This document shows positions 33,456 through 43,908 of a DNA stretch of 64,000 bases, piece by piece. The notes under the pieces are model-generated. The model had not been told where the DNA came from. It was given only the letters and a program-made list of their open reading frames with translations, and ran no database searches. A program made the position numbers and the translations under genes. Position 1 is the stretch's first letter. Every line of letters starts with the position of its first letter. This DNA is from Brachycybe producta (lineage: Eukaryota > Arthropoda > Diplopoda > Playtdesmida > Andrognathidae): NCBI GenBank assembly GCA_036925085.1, contig JAUPFP010000062.1:314001-378000 (forward strand), written 5' to 3'.

Positions 33456-34510
33456 TTATAAGTGTACTTGAAGTGTACTTGAAGTAGGTTTAGGACAAGA
33501 GCCTTCTAGCATTCGATTAAAGATATTACAACTAAAATCTGAATGTCTTGTAAGTAAACTATCCCAACCAAGCTCTGAACGCATTTTAGTTACACTGTCA
33601 GTATATCCATATTTACCACAAACAAACCTAGCAGCCCTGTGTTTGACCATTTCTATTGAGTGAGCTAAGTCTGCAGTGTGGGGATTCCACACGGAGCTGC
33701 AGTATTCTAGATTGGGACATACTAATGATTGATATGCTATACATTTTACCTCCCTGGGACACCTTCTTAAAACGCGTTGACTAAACCTTAGCTAATCTGT
33801 TCGACATGCAGCTTCCAAGAAAGTTTAGCTGTAATCCTTACCCCCAAATATTTATAAGAATCTATGTTATTAAGTGGAATGGTCCCTATTCTATATGGAA
33901 ATATTATTGGATTCCTTCCCCTAGCTACCCTCATTACACAGTTTTCCATATTAAGTTGAAGTTGACATTTAGAACACCATGCCTCTATTGCTTTTAAGTC
34001 ACTTATCAATTATATGGCAATCATTGTCAGAGGTAACCTCACAATAAATTATTTTATCATCTGCTAAGGTCATGGATATATAAAAGAAACAGAAGTGGAT
34101 CCAACACTACCCTGATGAAAGCCTGATGTAATCCCTATCCAGTCAGATTCAGACCCACCTGCAACAACCCTTTGTTTCCTAACACTCAACAAAGAATGCA
34201 CCCATTTTTACACCTTTTCACCCAATCCATACCCACTAATTTTTGTGATTAGTTTTGAGTGAGAAACTGTGTCAAATGCCTTGCAGAGATCAAGAAAAAT
34301 GAAATCTATCTGACTGCCTTTGTCTAAAATTTTCTGAAGGTCATCAACTAAAAGAATAAGCTGGGTTTCACATGAACACCTCCTAAGAAACCCATGCTGG
34401 TTATCACACAAAAGATTGTTTTCCATAAGAAAATTCATTGAGGATGAATATATAATATGAGACTTGTCTCCTGATTTAAAAATTGGACTAACATTAGCTA
34501 ATACTAGCTA
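33456..34510 (-). pseudogene. LINE-A copy 2 reverse transcriptase
   Basis: Fragments in several frames. 34208-34438 has NQHGFLRRCSCETQLILLVD and FIFLDLCKAFDTVSHSKL. Around 34050-34110 the catalytic box reads LADDKIIY (FADD altered at the first residue, Asp pair kept). 33788-34009 has DSYKYLGVRI. 33456-33692 has HRAARFVCGKYGYTDSVTK. Dead copy. Confidence 0.8.
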
Positions 34511-34547
34511 GTACAATACCTATCTTTAAACTCTGTTAAAAAATTAA

Positions 34548-35487
34548 CTAAAGGTATGGACCCAACTCTTGTGCAAGATTTTTTAAAATGATAGCATACA
34601 TCTCATCTGGACCACAGATTTTATTTGAGTCTAATTTTAGTAGTTGCTTGACTGTCCCATCTGCAGTAATTACAATTTGATCCATACAAAAAGATGTTGA
34701 AAGAAAACCCTCATGTGGTATGCCATCATCAACTGTGAAGACCTTCTTGTATTGTTCATTTAATAAGGTAGCTTTCCCTACTGGTTCTGAAACAAGCTTC
34801 CCATTTGTGTCAACCAGAGAAGGAATAGATTCTCTACTTCGCCTAGAGTTCTTGATGTAATGCCAAAATAATTGTGGGTCTGTTTTTAACCATTCTCGAA
34901 GTGTTTCTGTTTTAAAATTGTCATGAGCTAACAAGATATCCCGTTTTGCTGCTGTGTGTGCAATAGGGAATTCATTGGAATTTACTAATTTTGGGTGATT
35001 TCTAGCCCTATTCCTCCATAAGTGTTGCTTACGAAAATCCCTTTTAACTTTGCTAGTGTACCATACCAGTGTAGCACAGTCCCTAACTACTTTGGTTGGA
35101 ATAAAGGAGGAAGACCCACTTAAAATTAAACTATGAAATCGTGACCAATTCAAGTTCACATTTTGAGGATGAAAACATTCTTTTAAATTTATGAAAATTA
35201 TCTATCAAATGTGACTTAAACCATCCCAATTACATTTGTTAAAAAGAAACACTACTCTTTTAACCTCAGAAATTGTTTCCACACATGCATTAACATCACA
35301 TAAGACCATCTGATGATCACTAATTCCTCCTGATTCCCTAACATTGGATAATAACTCCTGACTATTAGTCAGTACTACATCAAGATTTTTGTCATTTCTG
35401 GTCGGTTTAGTTACAACCTGTTCTATAGTATAAGTATTCATACTATCTAAAAATGAAACTGCTAATGGCCTGTCACTGCCACTGATC
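34548..35487 (-). pseudogene. LINE-A copy 2 endonuclease end and linker
   Basis: 35205-35487 holds the last endonuclease part: QVVTKPTRNDKNLDVVLTN and GGISDHQMVL with Asp-His. 34548-35159 (203 codons) is the linker and RT start, with LDSNKICGPDEMYAIIL. A frame change separates them. Confidence 0.8.
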
Positions 35488-35624
35488 ACGTCACGGACAA
35501 AAAAAGGATAGTAAAGAACGTGCACGCAGGCAAACATGCAAACTCACACACTGGTATTCCTAGTGATGTGTTCCGAGACACTTACGCACAAACACAAGCA
35601 CTCACGAAGAGCCATATCGTAACG

Positions 35625-35895
35625 TTTGTACGAAATACCATGAAAGTGACTATGACTATCGTCAAAAGTTCTCTTTCGAGATTTCTTTGTTTTATAGGTA
35701 GATGCAAAGAAAGAAGCACGGCACATGCATCCGCACACGCAAACACACACACACATGAGCACTGATGCACATGCAGGTAATTACCCACTTTTGACGAGTC
35801 CGAATTGTAATGTCTGAATAGTCTCTGAAAATCAACTATGACGATTGTCAGAAGTTTGTTTCCGAGATCTCCTCGCCTCTTGGGTAGATGGACTA
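35625..35895. repeat. Diverged direct duplication, AC-rich spacer
   Basis: 35639-35705 and 35826-35892 are diverged direct copies about 187 bp apart. On the minus strand both read a peptide with LLTIVIV preceded by a basic HLP segment. Between them lies an AC-rich stretch (ACGCAAACACACACACACATG, 35737-35757). Confidence 0.65.
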
Positions 35896-36860
35896 ATACC
35901 ATCATCGTCATCGCTGTCATAATAAACAGTAAAAGGGATAAATGATCTTTCACCACTTGGGTGGGTTATGCCTGGCGACGTGCATGGTTGATCTTCGCCA
36001 TGTGGGTTTTGCTCGCAGAGTGTGGTCAATTCTCTGTCCCTTGGTTGATCTTGCTTTTTACTGGATGTCAAGGTGAGTTCGCATATGAGAGCAGAGTCTT
36101 GTGCGGTCTGTTCAACTTTCGGTTGGCTATACGAACGTTCTGCTGTCAACTCTCGATGTTTCAGAGCTCTGTAGATTTTCTCTTTTTTCATGTTTCGACT
36201 TTCTGGAAATAGAAGTCTGGAGAGAGCAATTCGTACAGTTGACAGTGAACGGCACACCATACTTAGCCGACATTTGCGAAAACTCGAGACAGACTGTTCC
36301 ATGCTTTTCCCACAGAACTGATGAAAAAATTATGGGTTTTCAGATCATCGACCATTGGTCTGAGGAGATAGTAGTAAACCTCAAACATTGATATCTGATC
36401 TGATGTGAGGGAGATTCCCTGTGGACTCGTTGCAGACGTCTTGTGGTCACGAACAAAGAACACATAGTCTCCTGTTGCTGCTTGCTTGCGATTTTCGAAC
36501 TCGATTTTTCGAAGGTTAATCATGGCTGATTGCCGAATTCTATAGGAAGCAACTACGAGCATTAAACAACGCTTGGCCACACAATAATTATTAGCATTAA
36601 AACTGTTATCAAGAAGGCATGTTAGTGAGTCACTAACGTCCTCCAAGAGTGTGGGGTTGCTTACTAACGAGGTGGAAACGACCACAGTTTCTTCTGTGAA
36701 TGTGTCTTTCACCACATTCTCGCTCTTTGCTCGAGTCATAAATCACTTCACAACTTCGACAACGTTCCCCAAATCGTCAGACAAGAGGCGATTGTCAACC
36801 CTCAAATCGGTTGCAGTCATCAGTTATGCAAGGTATATCATTAAGTTCCGGTAAAGAATT
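35832..36860 (-). pseudogene. Tyrosine-recombinase-like fragment (Crypton or DIRS type)
   Basis: 36263-36739 reads SLTCLLDNSFNANNYCVAKR, then SYRIRQSAMINLRKIEF, YVFFVRDHKTSATSPQG and MFEVYYYLLRPMVDD. The spacing of RxxAMxNL and the later DHKT fits the first Arg and the hairpin Lys of eukaryotic tyrosine recombinases. A stop precedes it (near 36730), and a frame change near 36270 leads into 35832-36302, a charged Asp/Ser-rich tail. The C-terminal H-R and Tyr box is not visible. Family assignment is from memory of the motif pattern. Confidence 0.45.
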
Positions 36861-36989
36861 ACATGCGAGTCGTAAAGCGTAATTTTGAATGTCTTTGTGT
36901 GTATCAAAAGGCTTGGCACCGGTTTATTGTGCTTGTTGCCTGTCGAAATGTTAACAAGATACAAAACCATTGAAATAAGTCTCGCATAC

Positions 36990-37400
36990 GTAAGTCGACG
37001 CGCATGGGCTCGATATTTTTTTCAGTTTTCATGTAGTTGATAAACTTCGTCAAGTGTTTTTCGTAGTGTTCAATGTCCTCTCTTTTGCCAAGGTATCGGC
37101 TGCCTCGTTACCTATGTATCCTTCATGTGCTTTGATCTAGAGGAGTTTAACTTCATTGTCGTTTCTGTCTAACTGGTCTATTTCCACATGTGCTTTATAT
37201 GCTAACTCGCTATATTTGTTATTTTTAATGACAAGTCAGTGCTAAACCTCTGCTTGATACAGTGTGCTGGCTGGGGAGACGACCCTTTTATTTTTTAACA
37301 ACCACCTTCTTTTTGATTATAATTTCTGCTGCACGAACATGATCTTCTTTCTTAGAACCATCCATGAATAATTGTATTTGGGATTCTCAAAAGAAGGATA
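36990..37400 (-). pseudogene. LINE RNase H domain remains
   Basis: On the minus strand, in drifting frames: LFMDGSKKEDHVRAAEIIIK near 37360-37310 (first catalytic Asp), a YQAEV-like motif near 37255 (Glu), and IKAHEGYIGNEAADTLAKRE near 37135-37080 (His and last Asp). These are the boxes of RNase H domains at the end of I/R1-type LINE ORF2. No long ORF survives. This is neither LINE-A nor LINE-B, which lack RNase H. Confidence 0.7.
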
Positions 37401-37519
37401 CTTCCAAAACCACCGCATGATAGTTGAACATCGTTCCGGTGTGTTGTCTCAACTTGTTAAGTGGAGCTTCTACTCTCTTGGAGCCTGAGAAGTGATACAG
37501 GGAATGGGACTCCACTGCC

Positions 37520-38746
37520 CAAATGTTGGAGCTGTGCTGTGTTGATTGGTGCACCCTGAGTACTGGTTTTCATGAACAATCATTTAGTGTAGGTGATTGT
37601 GCACACTGGCCGATTTCTATTGTGACATCAACCGTGGCAATGGAAATAAATATGCTGGGTGAGAAGCTGATGCTTCTCCCACTCTTGAATGGTTTGGGTG
37701 AGCAGTCCAATGATGTAGATGTAGCTACCATTTAGTTAATGCTCCATGGTAAATCGGTAATGGCTAACTTCCTTGTAACATGGGGCAAGAAAGCAAGTCT
37801 CGGGGTTGATCGGGCTGGTTATTAATGTGGTAACACGGAAGATGGTTTTTTGGGAAGATCTTTTTGTGGCACAACTAGTTCTTTATGTCGCAATGCACGG
37901 TAACTGCCTACTGGCCTTGTATGATGGAAAGTTTCCCTCCAGAGTAGGTGGAGGCATTGTGGGCTTTGCATGATGCATTGGTGCCACCAACTGGAGGTTT
38001 TAGTGATCAAGGTGCAGTTCCGATGGAATCTTAGGACCTGCCATGGGTCGTTTGGTTTTCGAGAATTTTGATTGATAGGTGGCAATATTTTCAACTGGGT
38101 TTTCTGAAACCAGTTTGCCGATCAGGAGTGGGGAAGTGTGTTCCCTGCATCTTGTGGTGAACGAATACATAATGGCAAGTGTGTCTGGGGAAGCATGCTG
38201 GCCCTGCATAGCTGTTCCTCATTGAACCCCGTGGTAAATCCTTGGGAAGTCGAGGATTACTGGTCATTGCATGGATCGCAAAGGCAAGTTCTGATAGCAT
38301 TTACCACATTTGGCTTGAGAATACCAGCAAAGCTGTGGTGGCTCTAGAATCATGGTTAGGAGTGACCACCACTGTGGCATATTAGGAAATCACTTCTAGA
38401 GGAGTATTCATCCAAGTTGAGTAGGGTAGCCAGCAATGCAGGCTTCCAGAAGTTCATAATAAAGGCAGAGGTTCCTACTTTGAAGACCTGTTTGAAGATT
38501 AACCAAATCTTAAGCCTTCAGAAGCCAAACTGCTCGAGTAGTTTCTGCTACAGGGCTAGTACTCATTTGTGTTTGAATATACAGATTTGAGTGATACCTC
38601 TGTAGTCAAACATACAATTGACACTGGTGGGTTGCCTCCGGTGCATAAAGGGCTGTGACAAACAGCCCCAGCAGCAATCGTCAATTAAAGAAGAGGTGAC
38701 AAAAATGTTGGATACAGGGATTATCTAACCTTTGCATGGTCCTATG
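37520..38746 (+). mobile_element. Gypsy fragment G3, interrupted by G4
   Basis: A diverged protease-region match (LLNGLGEQSNDVDVATI against the flap, then a GKSVMAN segment), the spacer, and the RT start: near 38490-38740 one can read pieces matching CLKIGPNLKPEEARQLREF, HTIDTGGLPPVHKGL and MLDTGII. The match stops exactly at the G4 LTR edge (38747), where RT should continue, so G4 probably inserted here. The rest of G3 is not seen beyond G4. Confidence 0.75.
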
Positions 38747-39543
38747 TGTAACGTCCCGCCGGACCGTTACAATACCCGATAAATGAAACTTCAAAAACGT
38801 TCCCACTTACCGGCACCAAAGCTCCTACGACGGGGACGGGACCGTACCCGTAGTCGCCTCTCCACACGGTGCACCCCTTGGGTGGTGCCGACGCGGAGCT
38901 CTCCCGACGGTGAAACACGACGATGGCACGCCGCCTCGCCGAGAATATCGCAGTAGAACTCCGGTTCTATTGCGAGCCGACACGAGTACCGGCCGAAACA
39001 GGTCGGTAAAGGACGGTGGCGTTTCCCCAAACCAGAAATACACCCCCCTCGCGGTACTCTCCAAGAAATTGACACGACACAAGGTAAGATGAATAAAATG
39101 AAAGTGTTTTATTCACACTTACGATGATAAACGATGGCAGTAAATATTATATACACTTCTGGCTGGTTAATTCAACCAGCCAGGCACTATACATATAAAA
39201 CAAAGGCCTAATGGGCAAGGCACAATGGCAAACACAAAAGACAAGTCAGAGCTGGACAGTGGAGGTCTCATTGACCTCCACCCACAGGTCTAGTCCATGA
39301 TGCTGCCAACAACCAACTGCCCAGATCCTGTGGTTGACTAGGCCACAGGAAACCTCCAGGCAACTCCACCTGGAGGGGACAGAGGTCACTTCTGACCTCT
39401 CACCCATAGACTTCATGGTGAGAGGTCTGCTGGCACCAAAATGGCGTCCGTCCCAACAGCCTACTGTAGCTGTCAGGCAGACCACCATAGGGAAATTCGT
39501 CTGCTCTATCAAAATTAAAATTGGAGCAGACCAGGTTGCCACA
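38747..39543 (-). repeat. G4 3' LTR
   Basis: On the minus strand it begins TGTGGCAACC (39543) and ends GGACGTTACA (38747), 797 bp. It contains a TATATAA-type box near 39142-39151, AATAAA (complement of 39108-39113) and a donor-like CCGGTAAGT near 38805-38813. The order TATA, then poly(A) signal, then donor fits a U3-R-U5 layout with a donor close to the LTR end. Confidence 0.92.
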
Positions 39544-39566
39544 ATCCTCTCAACTTCCCTGTTCCG
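39544..39566 (-). promoter_or_regulatory. Polypurine tract candidate of G4
   Basis: On the element strand the bases just before the LTR are purine-rich (GGGAAGTTGAGAGGAT). This is where the plus-strand primer is expected. G2 has a similar AAGTTGAGAAGAT. Confidence 0.6.
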
Positions 39567-39620
39567 TCTCGGGAACAGGTCAGTCGAGCCAGCCAGGATT
39601 GCTCCCCGAACCTGACTTTC

Positions 39621-41640
39621 TTAGGTACCAGACGGCTTCTCTGGCGGTGTCGCGAAAGTGGAGCTCATCCATTCCGCAGCCCACCGACGTGCCCACCACA
39701 GGCACATCTGGGTGTTACGCCACCCAAAACCAGTATCGAAGACCGTCCCCCTAAGACGGCTTTCCTCCAGGGCTCGGAATTCCTCGAAAGGAATATCCTG
39801 GAGTTGCGGACGCGTACGAAGCGTCCGACTTGTTAGGAGGTCCACCAGGGCAACCGCGGGCTCGGTCTCGCACCATGGTAGAGGCTCAGTAATAAACTGT
39901 CCAGCCATACCTCCTAAGTCGCATTCCAGCAAACGTTGGATGAATGGGGCTGCATGCCGGGCTGGACGAACTATCCCGGCATCTAGCCCCACCACATCCA
40001 AAATAGCAAACGTTTGCTGGACCGGATTTACGACCATTACAACCGGAAAACCTCCACAACCAAACGCCACCACATGGCGCATGTTATACGGCGGTAGCTT
40101 TGCTACCCACGGCTCCGGAAGTGGTTCATCCAGACGGTAGTAGCCGTGGTAATGGCAACCCTCCATTCCCGGCTGGTCTTGCCAGAGACCAAGCCGGTTA
40201 TTCAGATACACCTCTGCATCTGAATACAGGGGCAATGCGCCAATACGCCGTCCCTCAGCCTCAGGCCTAGGGGAGGTTGACGTTTCAGGTCCTAGGGTAT
40301 CAAATACCCCGCCGCCATAGACCGGAGAGAAGGGTGTACCCCCACTGGGGGTCACGGGGTCACGTCTTGTGGGAACACTGACTCCTGCAACCGAGGTTCC
40401 TTCGCCCCTAGGTGAGGGCAAAGTCACACGGTGCAGGGTTCCCACTGCTCGAACCCGCAGGTTCGAGACCGCATCCACCTTCGGGGAGGATGGAGGCGTG
40501 CCGACCAAAATGTCGCGAATCGACCTACCATCCATCCGCGCCGCCTCAACGGGACGGTATGGACCGGTTGACTCCCGGCCGGCGTGCTTGCCTGAGCACG
40601 CCGGGATGCCTCCTTTTCCGCCACGACGCCTCCAGTTTCGGCTCCCTGGCGCCTACTACTGGAGGGTGTCGGACTTCCCTTCCTCTCATGCTTGGACTTT
40701 TTACGGTTCTTCTTTTTCTTTTTCTTCCCGTGAGAGGAAGGTTGACCATGCGTCGGGTCAGACTTAACTGACCCTGACGACTTACTGGGCCGATCAGGCT
40801 TAGGCGGGTGGTTAGCCCCCTTTGCCTTCTCGGACTCCTTCTTCGAAGGTTTTCCGGCCGGAGCCGTACTCTTCTTGGTAGAAGTGCCCTTAGCCAAGGT
40901 GACAGTCGGGGATGATTGTCCAGAGAAAAATCTTCCTCGACCATCCCGAAGGAGAGACTTCTCCTTCGGTGCAAGAGTCGGCTGACTCTTGCCACCAGTA
41001 GCTTTGGCTTCCGCACCATGGGCTGGTGCACTGGAAGCCTGCATCGCCTCCCTCTCGGCGATTCACTTCTGGCCAGCGATGGTCGTGGCGCTCGCAATAG
41101 GCGGGACACCACGACCGACAGGAGGTTCCCCTGTTTTGAGCGGACTCCGGGCGGGCATTCCCTGCAGGGGAGGGAACTCCGCAGCCTGGCGCTCAAACTC
41201 CTGCCGCTCACTCGCACCGACCGCACGAGCGATCTGTCGGTGCAGGCTCGCTGCTTGAGCCTGAAGCCGTTTGAGCTTGTCCTCCAAGCTCTCGGGCTTC
41301 TGAGGTTCGAAGTCCTTTCCTAGACCTGAGGATCTGGCCTTTTTGCCTCCAGAGCGTTCAGCCACTGGTGGGGTGTGAGGGCGGGGGACCTCTTTTGTCC
41401 CTTACCACCACCACCACTCACAGATTTCCCCGTTTTACCGGGAGCGGGTACTGGAGGCTGGGTAGCCTTCTTCTCCGCTCGCCGGTCCCTCTTCGGGTTG
41501 TCCGACCGCCAGCCGGAGGGGCCAGCTACTGCCTCGGGCAGACCCGATCCAGCAGCCGGCTTCTCTGGCCAAGCAGCCCCTGAACAACCGTCAGGGCGGG
41601 CGAGAGTCTCTGCTCAAAGCCCCACAGCAGGCGTGAACCT
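39621..41640 (-). pseudogene. G4 ORF3b/c, unknown post-pol protein
   Basis: In order: a Lys/Gly-rich start, a likely helix (LEDKLKRLQAQAASLHRQIA, about 41260), a Pro/Ser/Lys-rich part with a strong nuclear-localisation-like KKKKKKNRKKSKHERK (40690-40740), then a more ordered C-terminal domain (39621-40535): LNNRLGLWQDQPGMEGCHYH, AFGCGGFPVVMVVNP, FEEFRALEESRLRGTVFD and WWARRWAAEWM. A TGA near 41599, a 2-base insertion near 41400 and a shift near 40510 break it here. No signal peptide or membrane helix in this part, so it does not look like an envelope protein. I do not recognise the family. Confidence 0.65.
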
Positions 41641-41656
41641 TTTCAACGCCTCCTCT

Positions 41657-42652
41657 TTAGCTTTGAGCATCGCCTCTCTCTGCGAGAGCCTTGGCTCTGG
41701 CAGTGATCCGTGCGGCTCCGGACTTTTTCTTGCGCTTCTTTGCGCCGTCCTTCTTCACCTGCACGGTGGGAAACTCCCCGATGAAGCATCGACGGTCCCC
41801 GACCAGGAAGCCACCTTCCTGGACCATGTCCCGTCTAGCTTCATCCAACCGATCCAAGCGGCCTTCTTCTTCGGCCAAGGACACAGCCACGGCCTCTAAA
41901 GACATTGGATCGGCGGGAAGAACTCCGGGGGATCCCGTCCCAGACGGTTTACCCTCGGAGGCCGAACTACTCCCGTCAGACTCCGAAGAGCCCTCTGAAG
42001 AGGCGTTACGGCTCCGCCACTGCCTTGAGGCGTCAACCACCGAATCAACGGTGGTTTCGACCTCCATCTCCGTGTCAATGACTAAGGACGCTCCCAAGGA
42101 GACGTCCTCACTGTCCTCGACCACCCTAGACCAATCTAGGAGGTCTCGAACAGACGGAGACCCGGGTTCCGTGGTACTAGCGGTTACCACACCGGTAGCC
42201 GCTTTCCCACCATCAACACCCGCTTCTGCAGGCTCTCCAACCGGAGAAACTACCGCCGCCACCGACTGAACGGTGGTAGCAGCCGTATCCCTGGAGGGAG
42301 ACTGCAGGTATCTGCCCCAGAAGGCTCCGACACCGGTCGGAGTCGACTGGCCAGACTCCGGACCTTCCACGGCCTCTGCCGCCGGGGAATCAACAGATTC
42401 CACGGTAGCGTCAGCCGTTTCCGGTCCGCCAGATGATGGGGAGCCCTCCGATCCCGACTCCAACAGCCTTGCATCTCCAGGATGCAGCAGGCTGAGGGAG
42501 GGGGACCGTTGGCCACTCCCGTCGCCTTCCTCCTTCGCCTTCTCCGTGGTGAGCCTGCGAACAAGGGAAGAAACCGTTAAAAACAAGTTTTTACCGTAGA
42601 AAAGTGAATTCCACGGGCTTTTACCGTGAGAATTCTCGTTTTCACCGTCCAA
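41657..42652 (-). CDS. G4 ORF3a, unknown acidic post-pol protein
   Basis: 331 codons open. The ORF3-specific part begins near 42560 after an acceptor-like TTCGCAG. Composition is rich in Ser, Glu, Asp and Pro: LHPGDARLLESGSEGSPSS, GVGAFWGRYLQSPSRDTAAT, DWSRVVEDSEDVSLGAS. A helix around LEAVAVSLAEEEGRLDRLDE leads to a basic end, KKRKKKSGAARITARAKALA. It stops where ORF3b starts in the +1 frame. Matching pieces in G1, G2 and G6 show it belongs to the element. Function unknown. Confidence 0.7.
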   Translation of the reverse strand: MDGENENSHGKSPWNSLFYGKNLFLTVSSLVRRLTTEKAKEEGDGSGQRSPSLSLLHPGDARLLESGSEGSPSSGGPETADATVESVDSPAAEAVEGPESGQSTPTGVGAFWGRYLQSPSRDTAATTVQSVAAVVSPVGEPAEAGVDGGKAATGVVTASTTEPGSPSVRDLLDWSRVVEDSEDVSLGASLVIDTEMEVETTVDSVVDASRQWRSRNASSEGSSESDGSSSASEGKPSGTGSPGVLPADPMSLEAVAVSLAEEEGRLDRLDEARRDMVQEGGFLVGDRRCFIGEFPTVQVKKDGAKKRKKKSGAARITARAKALAERGDAQS

Positions 42653-42760
42653 AGTCGGGAAGATACCATTAAAAACAAGTTTTTACCGTAGAAAAGTGAA
42701 TTCCACGGGCTTTTACCGTGAGAATTCTCGTTTTCACTGTCCAAAGTCGGTAATTCACGG
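42577..42760 (-). repeat. 92-bp tandem duplication
   Basis: 42577-42668 and 42669-42760 are almost identical. The duplication is not in G6. 92 is not a multiple of 3, so it shifts the reading frame at the ORF3a boundary in G4. Confidence 0.9.
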
Positions 42761-43908
42761 TCAAAACCTTGTTTTACCGCCTTCATACGGTGAAAACCAC
42801 TTTTCCCCCTTTCGGAACCGGTAGAAAGGGTATTCCACAGGATTTCACCGTGCGAATCGCGGTTTCCACCGTCCAAAGTCGGGAAACCACGGTAAAAACC
42901 ATGGCTAACCACCTTCGGACGGTGAAAACACCCTTTCCCCGAGTTCCGACAGTTGGAAAGGGCATTGCACGGATTTCTACTGTGCAAAATGCCGTTATCA
43001 CCGTCCAAAGTCGGCAATTCACGGTCGAAACCGTGTTTTACCGCCTTCGGACGGCGAACACCACTCTCTGGCAGGCTTCTACCGTCCAAACTCCGTCGAA
43101 CTTGGGCCTTCCCAAGCGAAACGGCGCTCGGACGGGCTGAACCCGCCGGAAAAGTGCTTTCCATAGTGGTTTGGCCACCATGACAACAGTCATGGCGGCG
43201 AAACCACTCCCACCACGTGTGTATACGGTCGTTCACCGTAAAACACACCGTTAACAAAGAAAAGAGAACTGCCAACAGGCAGGAGAATGAAATACCCTTA
43301 GAGGGACTTACTTTTTCAATGTTGCCCTCTTTTTCCAGTTCTTGGTGGCCTCTTTGACGGTGAATTGTGGTTTCTTTCAACCCACGTGTGGCCGGCGTTT
43401 TTTGTTTGTAAGATTTGCAAACAATATGGCGCCTAGCCGCCAAATTCACCGTCTTAGCGGCTAGTGGCCATGCAGTAGCGGCTAAAACGTCATCAGCTGC
43501 CTCATGCATGGTCACCATGGAGATTTCACCGTTGTCTGCCTTTTTAGGGGCAGATACACGGTGAATTCTCCTACACCAAGACTGGAACTGGTGGGTAGAG
43601 ACATTTACCGTCAATTCTCTTATATTGACGGTAATTGGAGATTGCACGGAGGTTTTTACGGACGGATTTCTCCGTCCACGGACCGATTTTGTCGGGCCTT
43701 TGGCTGGACACCTGGTGATGGGCCGCCCTTGGTTTCTACCGAAACCGTGGCGGGCCCCAAACACCGCAACGTCCGGCTGCCTCCTCTCCCAGCCGTCCGC
43801 CCAAACTAGCAGACTGCCGGCTCTCTCCCACCATGGGAAGGACACGCTCAGAGTACCCCGCAATATGGGGCTTCCCACTCGAGCGTCAAACCCACTCACC
43901 TCATACAC
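42577..43908 (-). CDS. G4 stop-poor tract between integrase and ORF3
   Basis: 443 codons without a stop, continuing the pol tail in frame (YNLRP-type tail, then VYEVSGFD). It includes SAPKKADNGEISMVTMHEAA, a hydrophobic stretch GISFSCLLAVLFSLLTVCFT (a possible membrane segment), and three in-frame 44-residue repeats containing FDRELPTLD, FYRGFPTLD and FDRELPTLD. G6 keeps the same frame with one stop (60805). It may be a pol extension, a separate protein or an intron-like tract; donor GTAAGT (43306-43311, complement) and the acceptor near 42560 favour a spliced reading. Coding status is uncertain. Confidence 0.45.
   Translation of the reverse strand: MYEVSGFDARVGSPILRGTLSVSFPWWERAGSLLVWADGWERRQPDVAVFGARHGFGRNQGRPITRCPAKGPTKSVRGRRNPSVKTSVQSPITVNIRELTVNVSTHQFQSWCRRIHRVSAPKKADNGEISMVTMHEAADDVLAATAWPLAAKTVNLAARRHIVCKSYKQKTPATRGLKETTIHRQRGHQELEKEGNIEKVSPSKGISFSCLLAVLFSLLTVCFTVNDRIHTWWEWFRRHDCCHGGQTTMESTFPAGSARPSAVSLGKAQVRRSLDGRSLPESGVRRPKAVKHGFDRELPTLDGDNGILHSRNPCNALSNCRNSGKGCFHRPKVVSHGFYRGFPTLDGGNRDSHGEILWNTLSTGSERGKSGFHRMKAVKQGFDRELPTLDSENENSHGKSPWNSLFYGKNLFLMVSSRLWTVKTRILTVKARGIHFSTVKTCF

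Larger units (their letters stand above)
33161..35490 (-). mobile_element. LINE family A, copy 2, 5'-truncated
   Basis: Minus strand. The 3' UTR at 33161-33260 matches copy 1. RT, linker and the last part of the endonuclease follow. It begins inside the endonuclease near 35490, the usual 5' truncation of LINE insertion. Several stops. Confidence 0.85.

Noticed and set aside
35520-35765. ORF rich in His and Thr near 35520-35765
   Set aside because: Product of the AC-rich repeat; both strands are open.
41375-42599. Plus-strand ORFs of 108-192 codons opposite G4 ORF3
   Set aside because: They are antisense shadows of a GC-rich coding strand; the same antisense frames appear opposite G6 ORF3.
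39621-42652. ORF3 as an envelope gene
   Set aside because: Position fits env, but ORF3 lacks a signal peptide, fusion peptide, glycosylation pattern and transmembrane anchor. The only hydrophobic segment lies upstream in the post-integrase tract.
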